The notes: generated by a model from the letters alone, not told the origin. Counted from the first letter of the stretch, positions 25,194-34,518 are shown. The stretch is DNA of 43,055 nucleotides from Eubacterium sp. (GCA_022791495.1 JAAVZE010000134.1:1-43055); one strand, 5' to 3'. Made by a program: numbers and translations.

Positions 25194-26312
25194 CTATGCC
25201 TTCCATCGGTAAATACAGGACTCCAGCGCTGGAAGCAGCTGTCTGGTGTCGTCCTCTCCGCCTGCTGTCACTGCCACCCAGGTCACAGAGATGCCTCGGT
25301 GCAAAATCCCTGCCAGCTCCTGCTGAATCTCAGGCTTCCCTTGGGAAGAAACAAAAAAGAGATGTACATGTTCCGTCAGGTTGTCCCGCTCCCTCTGCAG
25401 CAGCCTCACGCCACTCTGGATCTGAGTCTCGTAGGTTACCCCCGCCAGTTTCCGCCGTACCTGCGCCATATATCCCTTTCCACTGCCCTGAATGCGAAAT
25501 CCCTCACCGCCATTTGCTGCCAGCATAGTCTTCAATCCCCGCCGGTCCAGAAACTGCACAAGAGAATAAGCGATCCTTATATTTTCCTCCATGGCGGTCT
25601 GATTGATAAAATTCCCTGGTGAACCAAGGTTTAACAGGATCAAGACCGGTTCTCCCGCCTTATACGCACTGGTCTTCACCTGCCAGCTTCCCGTCTTTGC
25701 CGAGGCCTTCCAATGGATCCGGTTCATCCTGTCCCCAGGAAGGTATTCTCTCACCCCGACATATTCAAAAGGATCTTCAAACATGGGAACCGTCGTTTTC
25801 ATATCTCCATAACTTTTCTGAAACAGAGGCAGGATCTTCTCAATTCCCACAAAAGAAGGATATACGATCAATCCAGCCTTCACTTCCTTCTTTTCCAGAT
25901 AAGTTCTTTGGAGTAAATAATCCCTGCCAAAAAGCTCCGCTTCCCCTATGGAATAAATCCCCCGTCTGGCACATGTTAACCGGAGTTTCCGCCGCACCTG
26001 CTCATAACCTCTGACACTAATCACATCGTTGCGGTAAAAATAATCCGACACGGAACCACTGTCAAGGTCTTCAAACTTAAGAAATTTAGATGTCTTGAAT
26101 TTGACAGAGACCGCCGGCAAAGTCATTTCCTTATTATTGGTTATAACTTCATAGAGCCAAAGGGTATCCCCCTCTCCCGCCTGTTCCTGGGAAAAGGAAA
26201 TTTCCAGTTCAAAATCCTTCGTCCAGTTCTTTTCATACTGGTATCCCATCCACAGGATAGCAATCCAACAACCCAGCACCACCAGAACTGCTGCCAATAT
26301 CATTATACTCAT
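25194..26312 (-). CDS. DUF58 family protein
   Basis: 372 residues. Two N-terminal membrane segments close together (residues 3-25) are followed by a soluble region with DPFEYVGVREYLPGDRMNRI and HWKASAKTG, the defining DUF58 motif, at about 180-210. The C-terminal part is a von Willebrand A-like fold. DUF58 proteins go with MoxR ATPases and probably assemble or mature cell-surface complexes; the exact role is unknown. The start overlaps moxR by four bases. Confidence 0.9.
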   Translation of the reverse strand: MSIMILAAVLVVLGCWIAILWMGYQYEKNWTKDFELEISFSQEQAGEGDTLWLYEVITNNKEMTLPAVSVKFKTSKFLKFEDLDSGSVSDYFYRNDVISVRGYEQVRRKLRLTCARRGIYSIGEAELFGRDYLLQRTYLEKKEVKAGLIVYPSFVGIEKILPLFQKSYGDMKTTVPMFEDPFEYVGVREYLPGDRMNRIHWKASAKTGSWQVKTSAYKAGEPVLILLNLGSPGNFINQTAMEENIRIAYSLVQFLDRRGLKTMLAANGGEGFRIQGSGKGYMAQVRRKLAGVTYETQIQSGVRLLQRERDNLTEHVHLFFVSSQGKPEIQQELAGILHRGISVTWVAVTAGGEDDTRQLLPALESCIYRWKA

Positions 26313-27268
26313 GCGCTGAATGCTTCCTCCGTCGGCGCCGCCACGGCACCTAATATTTCACGGATATAATCCGCCGGCTCCTTTCCACTCATATAGGAAT
26401 CCGCCAGCAGGACCCGGTGTGACAATACCACCGGCGCCAGCTTTTTGATCATATCCGGAGTGACAAATTCACTTCCCGTCACCGCCGCATAACATCGCGC
26501 CGCCCGCACCAGGGCGATAGCCCCCCGGGTACTGATTCCTATGGCAAGGTTTTTATTCTCACGGCTCTTTTTCGCGATCTCCAGCACATAGCCGAGAATC
26601 AGATCGTGTACACGGACCTGTTCACATGCCTTCTGCATCTGTACAAACTCCTCATGAGTACATACCGGAGAAAGCTTTGTCAGAAAGTCCCCTTCATCCA
26701 TCACCCGGCGAAGCAGTTCAAGTTCACTCTTTTCTGCCGGATAACCCATGGAGAGCTTCATCATAAAACGGTCCAGCTGAGCTTCCGGCAAAGGAAATGT
26801 CCCACTGGTCTCCACCGGATTCTGGGTAGCAATAACAAAAAATGGCGCACCTATTTTCATGGTCTCGCCATCAATGGTTGCCTGACCCTCTTCCATACAT
26901 TCCAAAAGACTGGACTGGGTCCTGGGGGTGGCGCGGTTGATCTCATCTGCCAGGAGAATATGGGTGAAAATACCGCCGGGACGAAATTCAAATTCGCTGC
27001 TCTTCGGATTAAAATAGTGAATTCCGGTGACATCCGAGGGCAGAAGATCCGGCGTAAACTGCACCCTCTTAAAACTCATACCAAAAGACGCAGCCAGACT
27101 TTTGGCAAGCATGGTCTTTCCGGTCCCCGGCACATCCTCCAGAAGAACATGCCCCCCGGCAAGAAATGCCGCCAGTACATATTCCATAACCTCTCTTTTC
27201 CCCAGAATAACCTGCTCCATATTGTCACAGATCCTCTGTGACCGTTCCTGTACCTCATTTACCTGCAT
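26309..27268 (-). CDS. MoxR-type AAA+ ATPase
   Basis: 319 residues from ATG at 27268, with AAAGGAG 8 bases upstream. Walker A is LEDVPGTGKTMLAKSLA near residue 40. Walker B is LLADEINRATPRTQSSLLEC with sensor 1 in FFVIATQNPVETSGTFPLPE. The C-terminal lid domain has STRGAIALVRAARCYAA. MoxR ATPases act as chaperones with DUF58 partners encoded beside them, as here. Confidence 0.95.
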   Translation of the reverse strand: MQVNEVQERSQRICDNMEQVILGKREVMEYVLAAFLAGGHVLLEDVPGTGKTMLAKSLAASFGMSFKRVQFTPDLLPSDVTGIHYFNPKSSEFEFRPGGIFTHILLADEINRATPRTQSSLLECMEEGQATIDGETMKIGAPFFVIATQNPVETSGTFPLPEAQLDRFMMKLSMGYPAEKSELELLRRVMDEGDFLTKLSPVCTHEEFVQMQKACEQVRVHDLILGYVLEIAKKSRENKNLAIGISTRGAIALVRAARCYAAVTGSEFVTPDMIKKLAPVVLSHRVLLADSYMSGKEPADYIREILGAVAAPTEEAFSA

Positions 27269-27311
27269 CACCGTATCTCCTTTACTCTTCTCGCCAAACT
27301 CTGTTGTTTGA

Positions 27312-27683
27312 TCACTCAACCGCCACAGCCTTCAGCCCGTGAGGCGTTTTTTTCCCCTCTTCATCTACACTGACAAAAACAACGCTTCCCTCACAGTGCA
27401 TATCGCCGGAGAGAAAATCCCTTCCTTCAACAGTCAGCTCTACACTTGTAGTTCCTATCTTTTTCACTTCATATCTCAGTTCCAAGATACTCCCGGTATA
27501 GACGGATCTTGTCACACTGATCCCGCGCACCGCCGCCAGTACAAAATGACTGGTGCGCCCCATCACCTCTGCCATGCCGATAAAGGCTGCCTCTGTGATC
27601 CATTCTGATATGTACCCCGCATACAGGCTGTTGTGATGATTCATATACTCCGGACGGACAAAATGTCTTGTTGCTACCTTCAT
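27312..27683 (-). CDS. Hotdog-fold acyl-CoA thioesterase
   Basis: 123 residues, a single hotdog domain. The N-terminus RPEYMNHHNSLYAGYISEWI resembles the YciA/BACH thioesterase pattern in which an Asn or His and a following acidic residue on the central helix act on the thioester. A good AAGGAGAG ribosome site precedes the start. Substrate chain length is unknown. It sits between the esterase and moxR in the long leftward gene set. Confidence 0.75.
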   Translation of the reverse strand: MKVATRHFVRPEYMNHHNSLYAGYISEWITEAAFIGMAEVMGRTSHFVLAAVRGISVTRSVYTGSILELRYEVKKIGTTSVELTVEGRDFLSGDMHCEGSVVFVSVDEEGKKTPHGLKAVAVE

Positions 27684-27714
27684 CGACCTCTCTCCTTCTC
27701 CTTAATCCCCAGAT

Positions 27715-28530
27715 TCACTGCTGAAATATCCGCTTTGCAAATTGATACAATCCATGTTTCCATACCTGAAAATCATGGCCGCCCTCTGTGACATAAAATA
27801 GATGCTCTGTCCCATTTTCTTCCAGAGCCTCGTGGTACATCTGAGGATTCTCTTTTACCACCTCATCCTGGTCTCCGGTGCAGATCAAAAGAAGCGTTTT
27901 TCCATTATAGGAATCCGGCAGTTTTAATGTCTCCCTGGTAAAAAGGCCCGGCTCTGACAATATATCCTCATAGGCAAAAATCCCGAATGCAGGACAGAAG
28001 GCACCGATGCTCCCAAAGCGGTCCGCCATTGTGAGACCGATATACAAAGCCTCTCTTCCTCCCATGGACAGCCCGGCTACCGATGTATATTCCCTGCCCT
28101 CAGCCACCGGATAGTTTGACTCAATATAGGGCATAAGGTCATCCCTCAGATCATGGATAAAATGATCAAAGGCAGTGGTGTTTGCAAGACAGTATACATC
28201 CTCCGGCACGCGGTCGTCTTTTCTCGCCCGCACATTGGGCATGACCACGATCATATCCCTGGCCTTACCCTCCGCCACCAGATTTCCAATGACATACTGT
28301 GGGGTTCCCTCCAGCCACTCTTTGTGGTCACCACCGATGCCATGGAGAAGATAAAGCACAGGATAACTTCTTTTCTCGTCGTAATCTACCGGCAGGAGAA
28401 CACTCGCCTTCCGTGTGGCCTTTGTGGTCATGGAATCATAAGTAATGGTCTCCACATGACCATATCTTCTTCCCTGTACCGGCTGGTCAAAACCATCCGG
28501 TACAGAGTACACTGGATCAATTATATTCAT
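27715..28530 (-). CDS. Putative esterase, CE1/esterase-D-like alpha/beta hydrolase
   Basis: 271 residues, no signal peptide, so cytoplasmic. The nucleophile elbow is GLSMGG with S155. The oxyanion region is YLLHGIGGDHKEWLEG at about 60-75. The acid is D220 or D222 (CTGDQDEVV) and the base H252 (EGGHDF). This is the family of feruloyl/acetyl-xylan and tributyrin esterases in gut Clostridia. Natural substrate unknown. It lies 12 bases after the radical SAM gene. Confidence 0.85.
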   Translation of the reverse strand: MNIIDPVYSVPDGFDQPVQGRRYGHVETITYDSMTTKATRKASVLLPVDYDEKRSYPVLYLLHGIGGDHKEWLEGTPQYVIGNLVAEGKARDMIVVMPNVRARKDDRVPEDVYCLANTTAFDHFIHDLRDDLMPYIESNYPVAEGREYTSVAGLSMGGREALYIGLTMADRFGSIGAFCPAFGIFAYEDILSEPGLFTRETLKLPDSYNGKTLLLICTGDQDEVVKENPQMYHEALEENGTEHLFYVTEGGHDFQVWKHGLYQFAKRIFQQ

Positions 28531-28542
28531 ATGATCTATCTC

Positions 28543-29145
28543 CTAACTTTCAAAGGAACGGATTCGGTAGCTGACACCCAGATCTTCACAGATCCTCCGG
28601 CACCGATTCTCTTCCTCTTCGGTAATGGTTGTCGCCACTGTGGTCATCGTCACGCTGGGCACATGCCGTTTTACATCTCCTGCAAATTTTAACATGGCTT
28701 CAAAGGAACCGATACCAAATTTATTTCTGGTAAGTTCCAGATATTTTTCTGGATCCGGTGTATTCAGGCTGATGGAAATGGCATCTACCTTTCCCTCAAA
28801 CATCGGCGTCACATCTTTTCCGTACATCAGATTAGCCAGACCGTTGGTATTTACCCGGATCTTTTTCCCAAATTTTTCTTTGGCAAAGGCGGCCACCTCC
28901 AGCAGATCCTCCAATCGTTCCGTGGGCTCTCCGTAACCACAGAAAACAACATCCTGATAGGTGTCCGGCGAAAATTTGTCAAACTCTGCTTTCACCTCTT
29001 CTACTGTAGGCTCCCGCTCCAGCCAGAGACTGCCGGAGCCATTCAGCTCGTCTCCGTTCTGGCGGAGGCAGAAGGTACAGGCACAGGGACACCGGTTGGT
29101 CATATTCACATATAGATTCCCATACAGAGGATATAAGATCGTCAT
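28543..29145 (-). CDS. Small radical SAM protein (TatD-associated type)
   Basis: 200 residues, much shorter than typical radical SAM enzymes. The cluster-binding motif is CPCACTFC, giving CX3CX2C with C19, C23 and C26. The GxxEP-like motif is CGYGEPTERL at about 70-79, and SISLNTPDPEKYLELTRNK follows. The partial TIM barrel lacks a C-terminal domain. Similar compact proteins are often encoded beside TatD nucleases, but none is present here. The N-terminus ILYPLYGNLYVNMTNRCPC is characteristic. Reaction unknown; it sits directly after ribH. Confidence 0.8.
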   Translation of the reverse strand: MTILYPLYGNLYVNMTNRCPCACTFCLRQNGDELNGSGSLWLEREPTVEEVKAEFDKFSPDTYQDVVFCGYGEPTERLEDLLEVAAFAKEKFGKKIRVNTNGLANLMYGKDVTPMFEGKVDAISISLNTPDPEKYLELTRNKFGIGSFEAMLKFAGDVKRHVPSVTMTTVATTITEEEENRCRRICEDLGVSYRIRSFES

Positions 29146-29161
29146 GAAAGCTTCCTCCCTC

Positions 29162-29626
29162 TTAGAATTTTTTCATCAGATTTACCATCTCAATGGCAGT
29201 GGTCGCCGCATCATATCCCTTGTTTCCGGCCTTTGTACCAGCGCGCTCGATAGCCTGCTCAATATTATCCGTCGTGATCACTCCGAAGATCGTCGGAACG
29301 CCGGTCTTCAATCCCACTGCGGCAATCCCCTTGCTTACCTCGGCGCATACGTAGTCATAGTGGGAGGTGGATCCTTTGATCACGGCGCCCAGGCAGATCA
29401 CAGCATCGTACTTCCCGGATTCCGCCATCTTCTGGGCTGTCATCGGAATCTCAAATGCCCCGGGCACCCAGGCGAGATCCACATTATTCTCTGTATCCAC
29501 ATCATGCCTCCTCAGGGCGTCCTCCGCTCCTCCTACAAGTTTGGATACAATAAATTCATTAAATCTCGCTGCCACGATACCTACCTTCATTCCATTCCCT
29601 ACTACATTTCCTTCTAACACTCTCAT
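29162..29626 (-). CDS. ribH: 6,7-dimethyl-8-ribityllumazine synthase
   Basis: 154 residues, the normal length. Signature segments are [20 protein letters not shown] near the start, [20 protein letters not shown] and [20 protein letters not shown]. The histidine H89-like base is in the STSHYDY motif. It condenses the ribityl-uracil intermediate with dihydroxybutanone phosphate to give lumazine in the penultimate step of riboflavin synthesis. The start overlaps ribBA by four bases. Confidence 0.97.
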   Translation of the reverse strand: MRVLEGNVVGNGMKVGIVAARFNEFIVSKLVGGAEDALRRHDVDTENNVDLAWVPGAFEIPMTAQKMAESGKYDAVICLGAVIKGSTSHYDYVCAEVSKGIAAVGLKTGVPTIFGVITTDNIEQAIERAGTKAGNKGYDAATTAIEMVNLMKKF

Positions 29627-30855
29627 TTATTTTCCTCCATTTCTCTTTTATAATTGGTCATATGCTGCATCTTTTCCTGTTTTGTCAGGAGATATTTGAA
29701 ATCTTCCCTCTTCGGTTCGATCTGAATAGGCACCCGCTCTAAGATCTTTATCCCATAGCCGCTGAGACCGGTAATCTTGGTGGGATTATTGGTCAGCAGG
29801 CGCAGCTGCTTCACGCCGAGATCATATAAGATCTGGGCGCCGATCCCATATTCCCTGAGATCCGGGGCAAATCCCAGTTTTACATTTGCCTCCACCGTAT
29901 CATATCCCTGTTCCTGAAGTTCATATGCCTTTAATTTATTGATAAGACCGATTCCCCGGCCCTCCTGGCGCATATACAAAAGGATTCCCCGGCCTTCTGC
30001 CGCAATCTGTTTCATGGCGCTCTCTAACTGTTCTCCGCAGTCGCAGCGTTTGGATCCAAATACATCTCCTGTGAGACACTCCGAATGCACCCGGCACAGC
30101 ACCGGTTCACCGTCAGATATATCTCCCATGGTAAGTGCCACATGGTGTTCTCCATTTAATTTATTTACATAGCCATGAATCCGGAAATCGCCAAACTTTG
30201 TGGGAAGCTTCGCATCTGCTTCCTTTTCCACAAGGCTCTCATCTTCCAGTCTGCGGCGTATGATTTCTTCGATGGTGATCACAGTAAACCCGTGTTCCCT
30301 GGCAAATTCAAGAAGCTCTGTGGTACGCATCATGGTGCCGTCTTCTCTCATAATCTCACAGCAGAGACCGCATTCTTTCAGTCCCGCCAGCTTCATAAGA
30401 TCCACCGTAGCTTCCGTGTGTCCTGCCCGTTTGAGGACGCCGCCCTCTCTCGCCTCCAGCGGAAACATATGTCCCGGTCTCCGGAAATCTTCCGGTTTTG
30501 CCTTCTCATCCACCGTCTTTACCGCTGTCAAAGATCTCTCAAATGCCGAGATTCCCGTCGTGGTCTCCACGTGGTCGATAGATACCGTAAAGGCGGTAGA
30601 ATGGTTATCGGTATTTACCTCCACCATCTGGGTGAGTCCCAGCTTTTCACACATCTTCCGGCTCATGGGCATACAGATCAGCCCCTTTGCCAGACTTGCC
30701 ATGGCATTCACATTTTCCGGGGTGGCATATTCTGCCGCACAGATCAGATCTCCTTCATTTTCCCGATCTGGATCATCGATCACAAGGATCAGTTTTCCAT
30801 CCCTTAAATCCTGTAATGCCTGTTCCATTTTACCAAACTGCTCTTTCCCTTCCAT
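29623..30855 (-). CDS. ribBA: Bifunctional DHBP synthase / GTP cyclohydrolase II
   Basis: 410 residues, the standard fused length. The N-terminal dihydroxybutanone-phosphate synthase domain (about 1-200) has [20 protein letters not shown] and the later [14 protein letters not shown]. The C-terminal cyclohydrolase II domain (about 205-400) has the zinc cysteines in [15 protein letters not shown] and the [20 protein letters not shown] motif. It supplies both precursors for riboflavin. The start ATG has GAGGTAAG upstream. Confidence 0.96.
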   Translation of the reverse strand: MEGKEQFGKMEQALQDLRDGKLILVIDDPDRENEGDLICAAEYATPENVNAMASLAKGLICMPMSRKMCEKLGLTQMVEVNTDNHSTAFTVSIDHVETTTGISAFERSLTAVKTVDEKAKPEDFRRPGHMFPLEAREGGVLKRAGHTEATVDLMKLAGLKECGLCCEIMREDGTMMRTTELLEFAREHGFTVITIEEIIRRRLEDESLVEKEADAKLPTKFGDFRIHGYVNKLNGEHHVALTMGDISDGEPVLCRVHSECLTGDVFGSKRCDCGEQLESAMKQIAAEGRGILLYMRQEGRGIGLINKLKAYELQEQGYDTVEANVKLGFAPDLREYGIGAQILYDLGVKQLRLLTNNPTKITGLSGYGIKILERVPIQIEPKREDFKYLLTKQEKMQHMTNYKREMEENK

Positions 30856-30984
30856 AACTTACCTCATTTCTGCAAAAGAACTGTTTTGAAACAGTTCCGT
30901 ATTATAAAGTTGAGGCCTCGGATCTCAAGTTCAAAAGCCTTAACCTGCAAGCATGAACGGCTTTTTGACCTTTTGACCCTGGCA
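30856..30984 (-). other. 129-base gap between ribE and ribBA with an inverted repeat
   Basis: No gene is seen. TCAAAAGCC (30931-30939) and GGCTTTTTGA (30959-30968) can form a hairpin with a 19-base loop. It is followed by T residues only in the rightward sense, so it is not a clear terminator for the rib transcript. It might tune ribBA-ribH relative to ribD-ribE. Confidence 0.35.
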
Positions 30985-31638
30985 TCATATAAATCCATGT
31001 TCCATAAGAAACGCATCCGTAATGTTTGATTCTACTCTTGTAGTGCTTTCTGCCGGTTTCATCAGCTTTTCAATATATTTTCCAATCACATCACACTCAA
31101 GATTTACGATGTCGCCCTTCTGCCGAAATCCCAGACTGGTCTCCCCCTGGGTGTGGGGAATGATGGACACGGAAAAATCTCCCTCCGTCACCCTGGCCAC
31201 CGTCAAACTGATACCGTCTATAGCAATGGACCCCTTTTCCACAACATACCTCAGCAGCTGGGGCTCCGCCTCCACTGTGTACCATACCGCGGTCTCATCC
31301 CGGCGGATATCCCGGATCTTTCCGGTGCCGTCGATATGCCCTGCCACAATATGTCCGCCAAAGCGTCCGTCTGCTGCCATCGCCCGCTCTAAGTTCACCG
31401 GACTGTTCTTTGACAGGCTGCCAAGAGAGCTTCGTTCCAGTGTCTCCGCCATGACATCTGCCGTATAGCCCTGTTCATGCAGGCTGGTCACGGTAAGGCA
31501 AACTCCATTGACGGCGATGCTGTCACCGGTCTTCGTCCCCTCCAGCACTTTCTGGCAGCGGATTCCCAGCACTGCCGACTGGGTTCCTTTTTTAATGGAA
31601 TCAATCCTTCCGATCTCTTCGATTATTCCGGTAAACAT
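30985..31638 (-). CDS. ribE: Riboflavin synthase, alpha subunit
   Basis: 217 residues from ATG at 31638 preceded by AAAGGAGG. Two tandem lumazine-binding barrels are visible: MFTGIIEEIGRIDSIKK with NGVCLTVTS in the first half, then GGHIVAGHIDGTGKI and DGISLTVARVTEGDFSVSII in the second. It dismutates two lumazines into riboflavin. The start lies inside the 3' end of ribD (16-base overlap). Confidence 0.96.
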   Translation of the reverse strand: MFTGIIEEIGRIDSIKKGTQSAVLGIRCQKVLEGTKTGDSIAVNGVCLTVTSLHEQGYTADVMAETLERSSLGSLSKNSPVNLERAMAADGRFGGHIVAGHIDGTGKIRDIRRDETAVWYTVEAEPQLLRYVVEKGSIAIDGISLTVARVTEGDFSVSIIPHTQGETSLGFRQKGDIVNLECDVIGKYIEKLMKPAESTTRVESNITDAFLMEHGFI

Positions 31639-32738
31639 ATATCCGCCTCCTTTTCCGGCATTTTTCCCGTGATACAAATATCTTCCCCAAAGGGGATGAT
31701 TTCTATTTCATTTAGAACTGCCGCCTCCCTCATTGTGGCAAAACCAGTCCCCTCCACCGGGGATTTTGCCTCTTTTCCCCCAATTAGTTTTGGGGCGACA
31801 TAGGCGTACACCCGGTTTACAAGTCCGGTCAGAAGAAGGGAACCATGTAACGTTCCGCCTCCCTCCACCAGAACACTGTCAATCTGCCTTTCTCCCAGCT
31901 TGTGAAATAACAGATTCAGGTCAACCTGGTCTCCATCTCCACATCTGATTAGTTCTACTCCCGCAGACAAAAGTTTCTCTCTCTTTTCCTTCTTTCCATC
32001 CCCGGCATAGGACACAATCGTGGGGATCTCTGACGCGGAGGCCACAATCTGGCTTTCCTCTGGAATTCTGAGATGGGTATCACAGATGATACGGACCGGA
32101 TCTGTTCCTTTCGGGATGCGGCAGTTCAGCATAGGATCATCAGCGAGAACCGTATCCACACCTGCCATGATGGCAGAATATTTATTTCGGAGCTCATGCA
32201 CATGCTTCCTGGCTGCTTCCCCTGTCACCCATTTGGAATCTCCAGTGAAGGCGGCAATCTTTCCGTCCAGTGTCATCGCATATTTCATCGCCACAAAAGG
32301 CATTCCGGTGCGGATAAAATGAAAAAATATCTCGTTCAGCTCCAGGCATTCTTTTTCCAGGATCCCAGTCTCCACCTGGACCCCCTTTTCTCTCAGCAGG
32401 CGGACACCATTGCCCGCCACTTTCGGATTGGGATCCATAGCCCCCAAAAACACCCTGCCGATCTTTTTTTCTATGATGATATCCGTACAAGGCGGAGTCT
32501 TTCCCTGATGGCAGCAGGGTTCCAATGTAACATACAGATCTGCCCCCTCCACGTCTTCCCTGCATTTTGTCAGAGCATTTCTCTCAGCATGGAATTCGCC
32601 GTATTTCTCATGACATCCCTCTGACACGATCCTTCCGTCTTTCACCACCACACATCCCACCATGGGATTGGGGGAGGTGTGTCCCATGGCAGTCTTCGCC
32701 AGCTCCAGGGCACGTTTCATATAGTCTTCGTGTGACAT
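31623..32738 (-). CDS. ribD: Bifunctional riboflavin deaminase/reductase RibD
   Basis: 371 residues from ATG at 32738, preceded by AAGGAGGG. The deaminase domain has the zinc motif with H50-A-E52 (FHAERNALTKC) and C75/C84 (LEPCCHQGKTPPC). The reductase domain starts at about 145 with FVAMKYAMTLDGKIAAFTGD and ends with DSVLVEGGGTLHGSLLLTGL. It performs the second and third steps of riboflavin synthesis. It is the first gene after the FMN riboswitch. Confidence 0.97.
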   Translation of the reverse strand: MSHEDYMKRALELAKTAMGHTSPNPMVGCVVVKDGRIVSEGCHEKYGEFHAERNALTKCREDVEGADLYVTLEPCCHQGKTPPCTDIIIEKKIGRVFLGAMDPNPKVAGNGVRLLREKGVQVETGILEKECLELNEIFFHFIRTGMPFVAMKYAMTLDGKIAAFTGDSKWVTGEAARKHVHELRNKYSAIMAGVDTVLADDPMLNCRIPKGTDPVRIICDTHLRIPEESQIVASASEIPTIVSYAGDGKKEKREKLLSAGVELIRCGDGDQVDLNLLFHKLGERQIDSVLVEGGGTLHGSLLLTGLVNRVYAYVAPKLIGGKEAKSPVEGTGFATMREAAVLNEIEIIPFGEDICITGKMPEKEADICLPE

Positions 32739-32769
32739 AAGGATCCCTCCTTCCGCGCGCAGCATATTC

Positions 32770-32807
32770 AAAAAAGCCCTGAATATAATACAATTATATT
32801 CAGGGCT
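32770..32807 (-). terminator. Riboswitch-controlled intrinsic terminator
   Basis: A 15-bp perfect stem, AGCCCTGAATATAAT (32775-32789) with its complement at 32793-32807 and a three-base loop, followed leftwards by TTTTTT. It sits between the FMN aptamer and ribD, so ligand binding most likely favours it and stops transcription. Confidence 0.85.
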
Positions 32808-32842
32808 CGCCAAAATCTTATTTCTCTAAAATACCGAACCAT

Positions 32843-32964
32843 CTTCTTCCATCCAGACTATACTGTCGGCTTTGGAATTTCACCAAATCAGCGGCATCGG
32901 CAACATGTGCCGAACCGGTCGCGGGCTGTAACCGCCGGTGAGGAATTGCACCTCGCCCTGAAGA
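32843..32964 (-). ncRNA. FMN riboswitch (RFN element)
   Basis: On the minus strand the conserved landmarks appear in order: CTTCAGGGCGAGGTG, AATTCCTCACCGGCGGTTA, CAGCCCGCGA, TGATTTGGTGAAATTCC, AAAGCCGACAGTATAGTC and TGGATGGAAGAAG. These are the core of the RFN aptamer that binds FMN and shuts off riboflavin synthesis. All main helices are intact. It stands between a strong promoter and a long terminator hairpin, the standard layout for transcriptional control. Confidence 0.97.
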
Positions 32965-33004
32965 TTGTTTAAGCTCAACGGCACCGTCGAGCTACCAGAA
33001 CTTT

Positions 33005-33033
33005 ATTATATCATGGTGATTCCATTCTGTCAA
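33005..33033 (-). promoter_or_regulatory. Sigma-A promoter of the riboflavin operon
   Basis: Minus strand TTGACA (33028-33033), 17 bases, TATAAT (33005-33010): both hexamers perfect. It lies 41 bases ahead of the FMN aptamer. Confidence 0.88.
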
Positions 33034-33119
33034 ATAATAACGGACAGGCGTTTGTGTCAAGTACTCGTTGGCACTTTTTATTCTTCTTTATAAATTCTTG
33101 ATGATAGCAAGAGTTACTC

Positions 33120-33140
33120 GAACACGGCGTGTTCTTTTTT
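33120..33140 (+). terminator. Orphan rightward terminator
   Basis: GAACAC (33120-33125) and GTGTTC (33129-33134) with a three-base loop, then TTTTTT. It is a good small terminator in the plus direction, but no plus-strand gene lies before it. It probably remains from a gene lost at the junction where A+T-rich accessory DNA begins. The rest of 33034-33218 shows no gene. Confidence 0.45.
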
Positions 33141-33218
33141 GTAAAAGATAAAGGCATAATATACCACCCATGTCATTTTTACCTCTAAAAACTGCATTAA
33201 CCAACAAACAAAATCTGC

Positions 33219-33983
33219 CTAAATCTCTGAAATAAAATTCAAATCGCAAAATACTCCCCAATGGTCACTTGCCGTAAGTTTTGTGTGAAAGTCTATCTTT
33301 TTCCCAAAAGTATCACAACAGACTAAACAAGGAAAATCTTTCGGATAAGGATTTCTAATGAAAATGCAATCACATCTTTGATTGACTTCTATCGTGTTTT
33401 TTCCATTCCAACGGGGATTAGTTCGGAAATCAAGCGTTATATCCGGCTCTATACCTTTTATATCCCCGTAGCTTTCCGCTAAATCATACCAACATGGGTT
33501 TGATTCTTCGTTATACAGAGATTGTTGTCCCAGCAAATAACGATGAACACTTGAATTTGGCGAACAATTTAAATCCCCTGCGATAAATGCAAAATCACTG
33601 TCTATCTTATCCAAATATTTTACAATATGAATAATTTCTTTTTCCCTTTTTAACACACTATCCCAACTCAAATGGACATTTGCCAATGATATTAAATATC
33701 CAGCAACCTCAATAACTGTGATAATAGCATTTGAAATGTATTTACTTTGCTTTATTGGATATCTACTTAATACTGTCAATCCCTCTTCTTCGTTTGTATG
33801 ATTGAAAAAGCAGGAAAATTGGTAATCACATTTCTCTGCAATGTATTCATAATAATTGTAATTCATGACTTCCTGCAAACAGATTATATCAGCATTTATT
33901 GTTTGAATCTGTGTTAAAATAGCCTGTTTCCGTTCAGATAATACTTTATCCGTATTCCAGATATTATAGGTTGCAATTCGCAT
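33219..33983 (-). CDS. Endonuclease/exonuclease/phosphatase family protein
   Basis: 254 residues, one EEP domain. Catalytic features are TYNIWN at 5-10, E38 in CLQEV, the D137/N139 pair in AGDLNCSPNS, D205 in RCDCIF and the terminal D240-H241 in SDHWGVF. It needs a divalent metal and cleaves phosphodiesters; the substrate (nucleic acid, lipid or small molecule) cannot be told. It overlaps the deaminase gene by 20 bases. Its A+T-rich codon use differs from the rib genes to the left, suggesting transfer. Confidence 0.85.
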   Translation of the reverse strand: MRIATYNIWNTDKVLSERKQAILTQIQTINADIICLQEVMNYNYYEYIAEKCDYQFSCFFNHTNEEEGLTVLSRYPIKQSKYISNAIITVIEVAGYLISLANVHLSWDSVLKREKEIIHIVKYLDKIDSDFAFIAGDLNCSPNSSVHRYLLGQQSLYNEESNPCWYDLAESYGDIKGIEPDITLDFRTNPRWNGKNTIEVNQRCDCIFIRNPYPKDFPCLVCCDTFGKKIDFHTKLTASDHWGVFCDLNFISEI

Positions 33984-34380
33984 TCATCTGTCCTTTCCCC
34001 CACCAATCAGGCATGAGTTGATTCAACGTAATTGTTTTTTTCTTTTTGTAATCCACCAATATTTCCATTAACGGACTTTCTCTGTCTAACTGCATAAGAT
34101 ATTCCCTGCAAGCACCACAAGGTGAACCTACGCTTCCATCTTCCATAACACATACAAGTTTTACAATTTTACTCTCTCCATTGGTAATCATATTAGCAAT
34201 AGCATTTCGCTCCGCACACATTCCCAGTGTACATGATGTATCAATACATACTCCCGTATAAATATTTCCTTTATCAGTTAAAATTGCAGCCGCAACACCA
34301 CCCGCTTCAATAAATGGTGATAAAACTCGTGGATTCAACTTTTCCGCAGCTTTTTTATATAACTCATCCCAAATATCCAT
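33964..34380 (-). CDS. Cytidine deaminase-like protein
   Basis: 138 residues. The zinc site is complete: C55-A-E57 in MCAERNAIANM and C88/C91 in SPCGACREYL. Length fits cytidine and blasticidin-S-type deaminases. The N-terminus with NPRVLSPFIEAGGVAAAILT is more like the latter, broader group. Possible roles are pyrimidine salvage or resistance to a nucleoside antibiotic. It is the first gene of a two-gene set with the EEP-family protein. Confidence 0.85.
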   Translation of the reverse strand: MDIWDELYKKAAEKLNPRVLSPFIEAGGVAAAILTDKGNIYTGVCIDTSCTLGMCAERNAIANMITNGESKIVKLVCVMEDGSVGSPCGACREYLMQLDRESPLMEILVDYKKKKTITLNQLMPDWWGKGQMNANCNL

Positions 34381-34456
34381 AGTTTCTCCTTTTTACTCTG
34401 CCAAACTGTAAACTATCCATATTGTTTTCTTTGTCAACTTAAACATTGATGTTTTA

Positions 34457-34465
34457 ATTATACCA
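34457..34465 (-). promoter_or_regulatory. Extended -10 promoter of the deaminase gene
   Basis: Minus strand TGGTATAAT, that is TGn plus a perfect TATAAT, about 77 bases before the deaminase ATG. No good -35 hexamer is seen, as is common for extended -10 promoters. Confidence 0.4.
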
Positions 34466-34518
34466 CTATTATCCACTATTTTCTACAAAAATATAGGGCA
34501 TGACAACCGCCACATTCC

